A stretch of 64,000 nucleotides of DNA from Deroplatys truncata (taxonomy: Eukaryota > Arthropoda > Insecta > Mantodea > Mantidae): contig CM060990.1 of assembly GCA_030765065.1 (NCBI GenBank), forward strand, positions 214,125,290 through 214,189,289, written 5' to 3'. The stretch's first letter is position 1; every line of letters starts with the position of its first letter. Below are positions 43,511-56,269 of this stretch, piece by piece. The position numbers and the translations under genes were made by a program. The notes under the pieces were generated by a model. It did not search any database and was not told the DNA's origin. It was given only the letters and a program-made list of their open reading frames with translations.

Positions 43511-45601
43511 TAGTCCACTGTTTGTTGACATTTCATAACAAAAAACTGAAGTACTTGTATGCCAGAGTGAAGACATGCGACGCACAATAACTAATCAGCT
43601 AATTTCACAGCAACAAAGTGAAGCGATTGTTGCAAAGACTGAAGAGATACAACGCGCAATTAACTAGGACTTTATTACGAGGCGTAACTTGCACCCTAAG
43701 CAATGCACAGAACTCTTAAAAGACGTGTTTAGAAATATATGTCCCTTAACAAAAATGATCGTTTCTGTACCCTATCACTTCTAAAAGTTTGTTGGTGAGG
43801 TCCTGTAACAACCTGTGTGTGCGTACGTGTGTATACACACATCTATATATATACACACATATAAAACACACATACATACATTCATGCGTATATGCACGTG
43901 TGCGTGAGTGTGTGCGTGCATGTGTTGTGCATGTGTGTCTGTGAAAGCATAAGTTGCAAACGAAAATCCGAATACCAAGCTTGGTATTCAAGTTCAGCAA
44001 CTTCGAAAGATTCGAAATAAAGACTTTAAAGTAAACTTCCATCCCAAAATAGCATTTACATGAAGATTTTCGGCGGATATTAACTATTTTTTCAAAAATA
44101 AATCTAGCAGTTTTGATTAAAATACCACATCTTTAGTATGATGTTATGATGAACTAAAAGTATAGCTTGAATTTTTGTGAATAGGAAGTGAAAATTCTTG
44201 CATTGACTGAATTTGTTATAACTATAAGAACAACACAAAAGCTCACTTTAACAGGACGTTTTTTTTAAAACGCACAGTTTGTGTTAAATTACTTTTACCT
44301 TTAGCCGTTTACGAAATATTTTCTGTTGCGGTCGAAATTTGCAGTATTTCAAGCTGCGCACTTCTGAAACTTTATCTCTGTTCTTTAGTTTCTCGTCATG
44401 ATATGCTAGGAATAGAAAATATCAAGTCCAGCATACATACAGCTAGCTTCATTATAAATATTGTGAAGTAATGGTGCCAGCCCGACGACCTACCAATTGT
44501 GGCTTAAGGGCGACGACGACGCCATCGATTCCCTCATCAGTCGTCATGCAAGGGATGGGGTAACCTAGCACAGGATGGCCTCAAGAGGTTGCGGTACCTG
44601 GAAGGGTGGTAAAGGGGTGATATTATAAGACATCTAACTTTTGTTCTCAATCTTTCTAACCATTAAATTGTCTAATATAGCTTAAACTACATTTCAAAAA
44701 GAAAGAATTACACAACTGGTGGATTTACATGTGTGATAGAGGAGGTCCTGCGCTGCATCTTCGTCGGGCTTAGCGGCTACTTCGATATTGCAAATTATAT
44801 AGATTTAGGAAACTGACTCGCAAAAGAGTCCTGCTAGGCACGTAGTTGGTCAGTAGAGGGCTATCAAAAATTTCTAAGCTTAAATATCCGACAAAATGGT
44901 GATTAGTGCCTATCTGGTAACGGACGTAAACGTATGCCAGCAGAATTATATAGCTCACCCACGTGTCGGATAAGAAGTGATATTTCAGCATAAACCGCGT
45001 GTCACCCAATCTCTGCTTACTTCAGCATCCGAGAAACGATCCGCAAGTAATCTAAAGCCAAATTTTCTGGAGTTGTTTAAACGAATTTGTCCCGAATATC
45101 GCAAACTGTATGCAATCATATTTATTAAAATCTGTTGAAATAAAATTATAAAAGTCACAACCTTCGCTGCACCAGGAAGATCCGGCTGTCCACAGCTGTG
45201 ACAAAACCTACTAAGGAGAGAAGAATAAAAGATAATACAAAGTAAGTGTACCTAACCTGGGACGAGAAAAAATAAACAACATTACAAAATTATACGGACA
45301 TTACATATGATAATCCGGACAGAACAGGTAATTGAGGCTAGGGCAAGAACGGTGACGGGAGGGGGACAAAATATCTTTCATGCAGGGGAAGGAAAGGAAG
45401 AACACAAATGAACACAGTAGTGCTCGCAATAACATAAAGTGAGAATAATCAATCGCTGTTATAAAAGTACAAGTTCTAAGGAGCATCCCTAAACACACTG
45501 GTAACACCTTGTATGAGAAAGGCTGAGGCTAAGTTTGATGCTTCTGTTGCAGTCACTGTCCATTCGATGTCTTTCTCACAAAATCAATAACAGAAGTCCA
45601 T
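43511..45601. other. Noncoding stretch with GT/CA-rich microsatellite
   Basis: A mixed TG/CA/TA/GTGC tract fills about 43810-43935. The segment 44470-44600 is GC-richer (GACGACGACGCC) but shows no gene. Nothing else supported. Confidence 0.4.
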
Positions 45602-45641
45602 GCTGGAATGATGATGATGATGATGATGAGATGCGGTTTAA

Positions 45642-45672
45642 GGGCGCTAAACATCTGAGGTCATCAGCGCCC
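45642..45672 (-). other. 3' hairpin of the non-LTR element
   Basis: On the minus strand GGGCGCT pairs with AGCGCCC across a 17-base loop (GATGACCTCAGATGTTT), just before the ATC-repeat tail. A 3' terminal hairpin of this form is common at insect LINE ends and is a candidate recognition site for the reverse transcriptase. Confidence 0.6.
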
Positions 45673-45945
45673 TTACAAAGTATAAAATGTACAGTCTAAA
45701 ATTAAAAGTCCGATAAAAAACCGCATAGTTAAAAAACGGGACACAAACCCGCGATATCCAAAAGGTAAAAAAACCAAACACCAAATTCCAAAAACGAACC
45801 CACAAAAAAATGGTATATAAAAGTGTAAAACAATGTATCAAGAACTGTAGAATGCCAGGGACACGAGCACCAGATGTCCACTGGGGAGGAGATGCCCCAT
45901 TAAAAAGACAATACAAAATCACACAGTCAAAAGACGCTCAGCGCA

Positions 45946-48900
45946 TCAAATGCGTCTGGTAAATCCAATGTCACTGATAAAACGTAAAAGACATACTACA
46001 GTACGCACGTCGTCTGCCAAAACGTTGGCTAGGCCAACAGGCAGACCAACACGAACGCGCAACGGAGCTAAAACATGACACTCTGCTAAAATGTGACGCA
46101 CCGTTAAGGGCGCATCACACTGCTCACAGAGTGGTGCGTGATCACAACTGAGCAGGTATCTATGGCTAAAAAGCCAATGTCCGATTCCTAGTCGAACTAA
46201 AATCACCTGACGAGAACAACGAGAAGAGGTATTCCAGATTAACGGGAGAGGTTTAACCTCCCGCAACTTGTTCCATCGGAGGGCCGTCCACTCATCGGGC
46301 CGAAGCGAGAGGAGGCAGTGACGTAAAATAACACTCAAATCAGACGAGGGAACAACCGAGGTAAAAGATCTGGAGGATAAAATCGCCGATTTGGCAGCGG
46401 AGACGGCAAACTTTTCCCTGAGATGCCCACATGACCTGGAATCCACACGAAGGACACGCTGATGCCAGAAGCACCAAGCGAGTGGAGCAGGTCATGAATG
46501 CGCTGTACGAGCGGGTGGTAAGTTTACAGAGCGTTAATACTCTGAAGGGCACTCAGAAAGTCCGTACAAACAACATAACGCCGTAAGACGTGCTGCTGAA
46601 TGTATAAAACACATTGATAGATACTAAAACGTTCGGCGGTATAAATCGAACATTGCCCGGGTAAACGAAAAGTAAAACTATGTGCACCAAAAACAAAGGC
46701 ACATACTACTCCAACATCAGTCTTAGAACCATCATTATAAATAAAATTACAGTCCCCGAATTGCGCCCGTAGTTCTAAAAATGCGGATCTAAGGACTGAA
46801 GCAGGGGTCTCATTCTTCGGCATCAACGTTAACCCAAGGTGACAGTGGGCCTCAGCGCGCGACCAAGGAAGAAAACGCGTTTCCCCCTGAGGAAGGGCCG
46901 GCGCTGGCGGAACGTGTCCAAATGCCGAAGGCGCTCTCGAAATCGAACCCCTGGAGGCAGCAATGCAGAGGAGCTAATTAAATAGTAGCGATCAAGCGCC
47001 TCCTCGAAAAATAACTCGAAGGACGGGTGGTCAGGCAAACTTGAGAGTCGACAGGCATAGCTGCACAAAAGCATCTCACGCCGGAAGGACAGCGGAGGCT
47101 CTGCAGCTTAAGCATACAGACTGGGAACAGGGCTGCTTGGAAAGGCCCCCGTAGCGACTCTTATGCCACGATGGTGAATGGCATTCAATCGACGTAACAA
47201 AGATGGACGTGCCGACGAATAAACAATGCACCCGTAATCAAGCTTGGATCGGACCAAAGAGCGATAAAGGCGAAGAAGGACGGTCCGATCAGCTCCCCAG
47301 GATGTGCCACTTAAAACACGTAAAAGATTAAGGGAACGGTCACAATTTGCTTTTAAAAAGGAAATGTGCGAAGACCAACACAACTTCCTGTCAAAGATCA
47401 ACCCCAAAAATTTCACCTCGTCTGCAAACGGAAGTATCTCCGGCCCAAGATGGAGAGTGGGCGGAGGGAAATACTTCCGGCGCCAGACGTTTATGCAGAC
47501 TGATTTCTCGGCGGAGAAATTAAAGCCGTTGGCGTTACTCCAGGCATAGAGACGGTCAATACAGCTCTGGAGACGGCGTTCGAGCAGACAGATCCGACGT
47601 GAACTGCAATAGATCGCAAAATCGTCAACAAAAAGGGACGATGAAATGCCAGGTGGAACACAATCAACAATGGGGTTGATAGGAATCGCAAAAAGTGTGA
47701 CACTGGGTACGGAGCCCTGAGGTACACCGTTCTCTTGAATAAAACTACTGGATAAAACCGAGCCCACACGTACATGAAAGACGCGATCCGTCATGAACTC
47801 CCTAAGAATTATGGGAAGGCGACCGCGGAAATTCCATGCATGGAGTGTACGTAAAATGCCGCCCCTCCAACAAGTGTTATAAGATTTCTCCAGGTCAAAA
47901 AATACAGACACTGTTTGACACCTTCTCAGAAATCCGTTTATAATATGCGTTGTCAGAGACACCAGATGGTCCACGGTAGAGCGATGGCGACGAAATCCGC
48001 ACTGAGCGTTCGGCAGAAGTTTCTGAGACTCATGCCACCATGTCAACCGCCCGTTGATCATACGCTCCATCACCTTGCAAAGGCAACTGGTTAGTGAGAT
48101 AGGGCGGTAGCTGGAAGGTAGTTGGCGATCCTTCCCAGGCTTAAGTATAGGGATAATGGTGGCTTCGCGCCAAACGGAAGGGAAAAGGCCGTCTTGCCAA
48201 ATACGGTTATAGACCTGTAAGAGAAAGAGTTTACTGTCGGCTGAAAGTTTCGTTAACATCCGGACATGAATGCCGTCCGGCCCAGGAGAGGAGTTCCTAG
48301 AGCAATGAAGAGCGTGCTCCAGCTCCCTCATTGTGAAAAGTTCGTTATAACATTCAGTATTAGCAGACCGAAAATTATATGTTGCGGAATCCAGCCGGTC
48401 TTTAGTAGATCGAAACCCGGCGGAATAATGGTCTGAACTGGAAACCGCCTCAAAGACAGCACCCAGAGTGTTAGCAATGGCAGCCGGATCCACTATGATG
48501 GCATTGGAAAACTGAAGGCCAGACACAATACAATGCGACATTTTACCGGAGAAGCGACGAGGTTTATCCCAAACAACAGAGGAAGGTCTGAAGCAATTAA
48601 AAGACTTGACAAAACGAGACCAAGATGCCTTCTTGCTATCCTGAATAATGCGATGAGCCCGGGCGCGCGATTGTTTAGAAGTAACCAAATTATCAAGTGT
48701 AGGGTGTCGCCGAAACACCCTAAGTGCAGTTCTACGGGCACGAACGGCGTCCCAACACTCCTCGTTCCACCAAGGAACAGGAATCCGTCGAGGGTTAGAG
48801 GATGAACGGGGAATTGCGCGTTCGGCGGCAGATAGAATCGTAGACGCAAGGTGCTGCACCATTTGGTTAACGTCATTGAAGGGCTGACCCGCAAAAGACA

Positions 48901-49630
48901 CGAGGCTGGAATACAATCTCCGGTCGGCCTTACTGAATATCCAGGTACGTACTCTGGAATGCTGGACGTGGTGACACAAAAGAGAAACGATGCAGGGGTA
49001 ATGGTCGCTTGAGTAGGTTTCGGCGACGACGTTCCACTGCAGAGGACTAACAAGCTGGATGGAGCTAACGGCAAGGTGCTACGTGAAAGAATGAACCAGA
49101 AGAATCAGAAATAAAAGAAGGTTCACCTGTATTGAGAATAAAGAGTTTGAACTGATAGAAAATGTCGGAAAGAAGAGTTGCCCTCGCACAAGCCCTTGGC
49201 GAACCCCACAGGGGGTGATGGGCATTAAAATCTGCTAATAGAAGAAATGGTGTTGGGAGAGCGGACAGGAGATCTCGAACCTCCGCGTGAGCGAGGGAAG
49301 ACGATGGAGGTGAATACATAGTGCAAAGAAAAAAGAAAAAGCCGGGTAAGTGAAGTCGAACGGCCACAGCTTGCAAGTCGGACGTAAGTGCGAGAGTTTG
49401 AAAATGAACGTCGTTACGCACTAACATCATGACACCTCCATGAACAGGAGTACCCTCCTCCGGCTCAAGATCGTAGTGAACCGGAGTATACCCTTGAAGA
49501 TTAAAAGGATCATGAGGGCGAAGCTTAGTCTCCTGCAAACACACGATCATAGGTGAATGGAAACGCAATAAAAGTTGCAATTCCCCCTATGCGATCGTAC
49601 ACCACGTAAATTCCAGGTCAGGATAGCCAT
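45946..49630 (-). pseudogene. Non-LTR ORF2: endonuclease, reverse transcriptase, RNase H
   Basis: It starts at ATG 49630 (MAILTWNLRGVRSHR). The apurinic-type endonuclease shows CLQETKL, HGGVMMLVRN, FLLLADFNAHHPLWGS and SSDHY. Reverse transcriptase (about 48979-47108, a 623-codon open stretch) shows SPGPDGIH, a SYRPISLTSCLCKVMERMI block, CGFRRHRSTVDHLV, NGVPQGSVPS and the catalytic FVDD (SSSLFVDDFAIYCSS). RNase H (46826-46340) shows IYNDGSKTDVGVV, YTAERFSIYQ and VCTDFLSALQS. The C-terminus has a zinc-finger-like CEQCDAPLTVRHILAECH. Frameshifts at about 49590, 48985, 47110 and 46340-46530 inactivate it. Confidence 0.85.
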
Positions 49631-49650
49631 CAAGAAAAGGGATAAACTTC

Positions 49651-50910
49651 TTACTCAGAAGGGCGGCTCAAAATAACTTTGTGCTTAACCTTGGGGCTCG
49701 GGCTTTTGGTAAGGTGTTGTTCAGACTCCATAGGCTTCTCGAAGGGAGGGCCCACGCGCTCAGTGCCAGAAACCGATTCAAGCGGCGTGAATCGGTTCTG
49801 GGTGGCAATGGGTGAAGGTGACCGCTGAGCGCGGCTTGTCCCAGGAGCATCCTGGGACTGCGACCTTCGAGGAGGAGAAGGCGAACATTTCTTACCGCGC
49901 GCACGCGGAGGATCTTTCAAAAGTCTTCCTTGTGTAGCTTCTATTTCGGTTTCTTGTCAGCGCCTTGCGACTCGGTAACCTTAGGACCAGCTTTAGATGG
50001 TTTGCTAACTGTGGCTGAAATGGACGTCCGGATGGTAGTGGCGGCCAATGCGGTCATGGTCCAGGTCTGTGTTTCGGCATCCTTCCGGGGTCCTGGCGTT
50101 GCAACAACAGAACTAAATGTACCAGATCGCAGGGGCGAAGGCTGGCGCGCATGGTAACGCCTCCGGGCTTCAGCAAAGGAGAGTTTCTTCTTTACCCGGA
50201 TCTCCTGCATCGCCTTCTCGTCCAAGTACCGCCGACAGTCGGCAAATGACGCAGAAGGGTCCGGATGAACAGGTACCTTCGTGTGACGGCTGGCTACATG
50301 AGGCACAGATGGATACGGCACTCTTACAAGAGACTTGCGTATGCCCAAAACGTTAGCATTTAAAACAACGCAGAGGTCTAGGAATATAGGGCCTCACCGC
50401 AATACGTTCGTACTCTACCGAAATACTAGTGGGCAGATCGACGCCATCGAACGTGAGAAACAGCGTACGAGTCGGTGCCAACACTCCGTCGCGTTTAGCC
50501 TGCACTCGATGAACCGCTGTAACCTTTTGGTCGGAAAGATATTCGACCAATTCATCGTCAGATAATCCGTAGAGGCTGTGAGTGGTGACGACGCCTCGAC
50601 AGGAATTCAAGGTGCGGTGTTTCTCAACACGGATAGGATAACCTTGGAGAAGGGTGGTGCGTAACAAGGACTTGCTCTGTTGTTCCGACTTGCTCTGAAC
50701 CAACAAAGAACCATCCCGAAGACGGGTGCAGGCTTGAACACAACCAGCAATAGTATCAATCTCCTTTTGAATAACAAAAGGGTTCACCTTCTCAAAAGAT
50801 TGGCATTCCTCTGTTCGGCTAATTGCTAAGTAACAACCAGATGTTGGTGGTGCTACTTCTGTTACAAAGACTTTTCGACGCTTGTTATTAATGGAGAAAG
50901 GGTGCTCCAT
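49651..50910 (-). pseudogene. Non-LTR ORF1 (gag-like, nucleic-acid-binding)
   Basis: The ATG at 50910 (MEHPFSINNKRRK) is preferred to the earlier upstream codon because homologous ORF1s start near such a motif. An RRM-like region (LLVQSKSEQQSKSLLR, IRVEKHRTLNSCRG, VTAVHRVQAKRDG, RTLFLTFDG) leads to LRCFKC, where a TAA at about 50353 interrupts the first zinc knuckle. The remaining Cys residues follow in frame, then a shift into CRRYLDEKAMQEIRVKKKLS, FAEARRRYHA, and another into a Pro/Ser-rich tail. ORF1 proteins package the RNA template. Confidence 0.7.
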
Positions 50911-52479
50911 AGCGAAAGAAATCCTCCACCATTGCAACCGTCTCCGACCTCGGGCTCTCACTTTCCGGGCGTTACCCCGGCTTTGGTGAATGGCCTATCT
51001 ATACCTACCACATCCCAGGGTCACACCTCCCAGAACATAGACAGAGGGACCCAATCGCCGTCAGAAGTCAGCAGCTCATGCAATGGCCCCCCGCGTGACT
51101 GCAGTTGAACAGCGCATACGAACACAAACCCTACATGACGACCCCGTGTGATGGGGATGACGCCATTACCCACTCACCCAGCTGCGCACCCCGTGCGCTG
51201 GTATCCGTCAGGCTGTGTCCACGGAGGATTAAAATAAAAGGTTAAAAGAAACTAAAAGTGTGTGAGCGTTTCGCACTCAAGGTAGGCCGGCGAAGAAGGA
51301 AAAGAGATGTGTAAATGAATGGCGTGGGGCGAAATGTGCATAAATAGAAGAGAAGAAAGAAACGATGGCGAGAGGCGACATGGAATGAAATGCACAGAAC
51401 GCACGAGAGCCTACCTTGAGTATCCCGGTCAGGAGAACGAACCCACCTCGACCGGACGGGAATGAAGGGATGAATATGGCGATGAGTGGCTCGGGAACCT
51501 CTGAGTACGCCACACCCGTACTCTCATAAGGTGAGCCCCTGGGGGCCATCCTGGAAGCGCTGTATACAACGTAAGATAAATCTTGAGGTAAAGCTTCTGA
51601 GGTACACTCTATTCAAAACAGGCGAGTAAAACTGATACACAATCACTGAAGCGTCTGTACGGACAGGAAGACGTAGAGGAGGTAGACCTGATAGGTCTTT
51701 GATCGCATGGTATGTGCCTAACCTCACCACAGAGAGGCTCAAAATTTTTCTGACGACGACCACTGGGCGCACGCATACATTGTGCCCAACAATGCCCAGG
51801 AGGGAAAGCAGTCCCCTCAGCGAAGGCGAAAACAATGCCGAAGTAGCATTCCGGGTGTGTCCTGAATAAGAGCTCACCATGAGTCATCTGAAGAGTGCGG
51901 ATCCAGCGTCAGGAAGCACCCTTGCGGCATAGGGAGGAGGTCCGAACATGTTACGACCCAGGGGTAGCTTGGGAAAAACAAAAAACAGATTAGTAAAACG
52001 TAGCAGAAAATAAAGGAACAGGGGAAGCAAAAAATAGGAAGGGGTGGGGGAAATACGTTAGTGGTACGAGCAATAGCAAGAGGGGTGTTGGCCCAACAAA
52101 TACAAAATGAATACAAATGTAACACATAAGTAGCAAGGAAACAATTTAGTTGATGCTATTTAAAACCTATCGGAAAATCGGTGGGGCCTAGAACTGAATG
52201 GAGAACAGGGCCGAAAAAAAATAGTCTTGTAAAACTGTGAGAGAAAGAAAAAGCATGAAAGAGAAACACATACTTTGAAGAGAAACAAAACATAAATGAA
52301 TAATAAGGGATGGTACCCCAAATTATTACAAAGCCATAAGTTGACTTCCATTAACAATAAAGCATATTTGAGCGTTACCTGAACATAGCATATCTTTCTG
52401 TAATACTTCACATGTAATAAAAATTATTCAGTAAAAACAGGGCTCACACACTCTATCTATGGGTCTATCAGAGAGTGAA

Positions 52480-52663
52480 TTTGGGTTTTTATTTATAGAC
52501 GCTCTTTAACTGCTGTGGTCCTTAGTGTCCCATTTTATATTGGGCGTGAAAGACCGGTAATTTTGCTCAGAGGCCTGTTTATCAGGCTTGAGGTTCTTTT
52601 ACGTTTCGTAAATCGACGACACGGGACCACCGGCTTTACTTCCCTTCCGAGAGACACCAAAGT
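52480..52663 (-). mobile_element. tRNA-derived SINE, copy 2 (5' truncated)
   Basis: The reverse complement matches the body and tail of the SINE at 23713-24003 (GGGAAGTAAAGCCGGTGGTC, AAAGAACCTCAAGCCTGATA, GACCACAGCAGTTAAAGAGC) with several substitutions. It lacks the tRNA head, as expected of a truncated copy. Confidence 0.8.
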
Positions 52664-55390
52664 ATACATTCGCATACAAAACAATGGCAACTATACTCAA
52701 AACTGAATAACATCATAGTATCTGCTAAATATATCTCAACATCAGATCACAAACATGACTCTGCGGTTTTAACTTGAGTAAAATGAAAGAAGTACCATCG
52801 CTTCCTTGAACACTACGAGAATAAGCGTATTCAACATCATCACAAAACTTCATACAACAATAAATAACATCACCAGAGACCGTTAGGTTTGACACTCTGG
52901 GAGAAATGTTCAACATTACAACATCTCAAAAGACAATACGCATGGGCCTTCTCACGCACAAAAACACAAGAAAGGTTATTGGGATCTCTGATAGTCACAT
53001 CTTAACCCTAGAAGAAAACAAAATAGCCTAGCCAAGAAGAGAAAGATAATATCAGATAAAAACTAAATACGTAAAATTCATAACTATAAAAGTGACAGGA
53101 GTGTGAGGGACGGTAAGCCAACGAAAACAAATTCCAAAAAGTAGTCAAACATAGCTTGTAGGGCATAACATCTGTATACTTTCTTACTGTTTTAGCTCAG
53201 TTTTTCTGTTATGCAGTTAAAAAAGAATAAACCCTTAATAGATGAATGACATCTCGCAGGCGGAGTAGCAGCTATATAAGGCTCTGTAGAGGGTCAACTC
53301 GAGGAGGTTGCTGCAGAGACGATGTAACCAAAGTTATACCGTTTCCAGGTGGGGTGACAGTATTTTACCGGAATGCAGGGTTTACATGCGGCTACGGAGC
53401 CGAAAAGCTTGTAACAAAACTTCAAACTCATGTAAGAAACGAAGAAAAAAATTTAGCATGAAAGGAATACGTTCTAATTATATGGAACTAAGCTGCAAGG
53501 AATGTGATGAGAATAAAGAGAATTTCACACAAGGAAGTAATGAGAGAACCGAAGACGTAGGATTTCCGTGTGGAAGCATCAAGGTCGCACGGTCGTATTA
53601 GGTAAAAGCGCTTGCAGAAAATCGTGATCTGTAACACCTAGTGATGGACTTTAAAGTAATATAAACCCTAGAGATTAGAGTTAAAATATATATGATGGGT
53701 ACATAGTTTTAACAGGCGAAGGCCCCCGAAAACAGCATGTCAAAATTACAGTTGTCAGCATCAATAATCTCCGGCGGCGAAACTCGTACAGAGTAAGCGA
53801 GGTCCGCGTATGTATAAGAATAATTAGTATATGTATAGTATCAAGATTATACAACACAAAAACATTACATCTAATGGACCATGGACCATAGCATATAGAA
53901 AGCACAAAACTGGTACAGAAGAAAACTAGCAGCAATGTGAGCCACAACGCAGAAGGGAGTATAAACAGAGAGTTTAAGCAGCAAAGTTATGAACAACAGT
54001 AAGAAAGGAGGAGAAAAAACGCATATAGAGGACAGCGTTTGGAAAAAAACCAGAAGGCACAGGTAGATTGCCAAGTACTATAACTAACGGAATCTGCTGA
54101 CAACGAATGATCTTCGTACCTCAGACGACTGGCCGAGAAACGAAAGCCTTGTTTTTTCACACAGCAGCAAAATACATACAGCGAAACATTAGTTCCATGT
54201 TAATTGCAATGCTTTGGACCAGTGGTAATCATTTCTGTACAGAAAAAAGGCGACTTAAGAATGTCGTTCTGTGGTGATGTTACAAAAAGGAATATGGTGT
54301 ATTTTGGGTGAACTTCAGTGGGGAGTGTTGGATATCTGCCATGCACAAAAATTGAGTACACGCCTTATAATATTTATAGAAAATTCCGGAACTTTGCAGA
54401 GGTAACGCAGCATAATTCCATATACTCAATAAACCAGTACAATAAATAAATATAGTAAAGAAAGGTGATAAAACGAGATACCGCTGTCATTAAGAAAGAA
54501 AAAAAAAACAAAATTGCAAATGCTCCGTAAATATGCCAAAAACTGGGGTGGGCACTTCGTATCATGTAAACTAAGCGATTTTTGAAATTTTGAACATTAG
54601 GTTAACCATTTCTGAAATACATAATCACCATATAACAAGCGTGGAATACGAACTCCCCTGAGAACCAGATTTATAGGTTGACAATTTGGATATACCTACA
54701 AGAACCTTAAAATCATCGGAATTCCTGTAATGAATTACATTAGAAGCTAGTGGTGCTGTTTGCGTGCGTGTGTGTGGGTTTGCTTGTCTGTTGGTTTGTT
54801 GATGGTTTTTTCTGCATACTACATACAGTGCGTTAGCTAACTATACGTTATTCTGCGTCCAAATTATAAGGTAAAGAATTGCAGGGGCTGCAAAGGTGCA
54901 CAATGTCTCAAAAGAATTTAGCAGCTGCAAACATCTGTATATTTTAATAACAACCATGAATTGGATGATTGTTGCTTGAATAAATTCAGAGAAAATGCAC
55001 AACACTACGTTTACTACGAATGGTATGACATTAACAGTAAATACTCAAAGGGCTACAACAAAATGAGTCATTCCGTTAATACATAGAGAAATCAGAAATC
55101 GTAATAGGCTCTGTTGTGAATAACCAAGGAAATATATAACTAAGTTAAAAAGTTAACTAGTAGCATGTAGTTGCAGAGTTATATAGTGTAATTACCAGGC
55201 AAAAAAGATGGAAAACGAGATGGCTGAAAACACAAGCAAAAGGTTTTCGCTCTCCAAAATCTCAACATTTTAACAATCTGTATAACATTATAAGTAAATC
55301 CATCTTCAAATTAATTACAATACCAAGTCATAATAAGTAAAATGTATTGTAATTCTATGAAACCATTGAAAATCTATGCAAAATGAATCA
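52664..55390. other. Noncoding stretch between SINE copy 2 and the LTR element
   Basis: No supported gene. Frames at 53246-53601 (+) contain a Cys-bearing peptide without a recognisable motif. The rest is AT-rich. Confidence 0.4.
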
Positions 55391-55415
55391 AACACTGAAC
55401 ATTGAGACCATACAC

Positions 55416-55954
55416 TGCGTACTAAGATGGTACTTACATTTCTGTTATGTACATTAGAATTATTGTAGAGGATGCGTACATACATTTCTAAAACTATGGT
55501 CAATCCACATGTGTGTGCTCGGCAGATAGACGCCTTTCCTATTTCCTGCCTTGGACCAGATGTGTTACTTGACACAAAACGCTGAAAAATCTCTTAATGA
55601 CCCTTGAGCATGGTTGTCCTTGTTTCTCGTTTGCATACGAGGTAGTTTTTGAAACTAGACGAGAGGGACTGTCTTTGGAAGCCGTGGAATGAAGACGCGT
55701 TTTGTTGTCTCGGGAAAACTGTGGCCCGTTAACACGTGAGGGTGGCGAGATTTATGAGTGAACTACATTAGGCAGAAAAGCGAAATAAAACTAATAATTA
55801 AGACAATACACCGTTTACTTCATAACAGCATACCAACCCTGAGACATCATTGGAGTCTCATGCCACGAGGAGTGGAATGAACGCTAAATCTTCCTAAAGT
55901 CCAAATCTTACTAAAAACTCCGACCTCCCGCCTAAGAACCTACTAACGGTTACA
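55416..55954 (+). repeat. Left LTR
   Basis: It begins TGCGTACTAAG and ends CGGTTACA, giving TG...CA ends over 539 bp. The first about 175 bp align with 63804-64000. The exact start may lie up to 30 bp further left because the two copies differ by indels there. Confidence 0.65.
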
Positions 55955-55956
55955 AT

Positions 55957-55974
55957 TGGCGGCCAACATCAGGA
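55957..55974 (+). other. Primer-binding-like site
   Basis: TGGCGGCCAACATCAGGA starts two bases after the LTR end and begins with TGG, complementary to a tRNA CCA end. Similar to the TGGCGCCCAAC-type sites of retroelements. The tRNA is not identified. Confidence 0.5.
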
Positions 55975-56269
55975 GCCCGAAACTGATATTAAGTGGAATT
56001 TAAGGAAGTTTTGGAGTAATGCCTGATGGAACCTTCATCTGAGAACACAGCGAAGGCGGAAAAGCAACCCGCACAGTATCCTGATGACCAACCAAGTGTA
56101 ATTGCTTCCTATGCGACGTCACCGAGCTTCGACGGCTGCTGACGATACGTCTACGAGAAAAGAAAACCTTACAGCAATAAGCCCCACTCAGTGAAATGAA
56201 AAAATGCGCGTGTCAAGTGCATAAGTGCAACAAAGGCAGCTTAACGTCGGCGGAGCAACACAACGCCTC

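Larger units (their letters stand above)
45602..52100 (-). mobile_element. I-like non-LTR retrotransposon, about 6.5 kb, decayed
   Basis: Reading right to left there is a GC-rich 5' region, ORF1 (gag-like with zinc knuckles), ORF2 (endonuclease, reverse transcriptase, RNase H) and a 3' untranslated region. The last part is a hairpin followed by an (ATC)n tail at 45608-45629. RNase H in ORF2 and a simple-repeat tail fit the I/Outcast/Loner group of insect LINEs. The 5' limit is unclear and placed where GC content falls. No target duplication was identified. Confidence 0.8.

Noticed and set aside
43746..44042. Frames rich in His, Thr and Cys
   Set aside because: Translation of a CA/GT-rich microsatellite.
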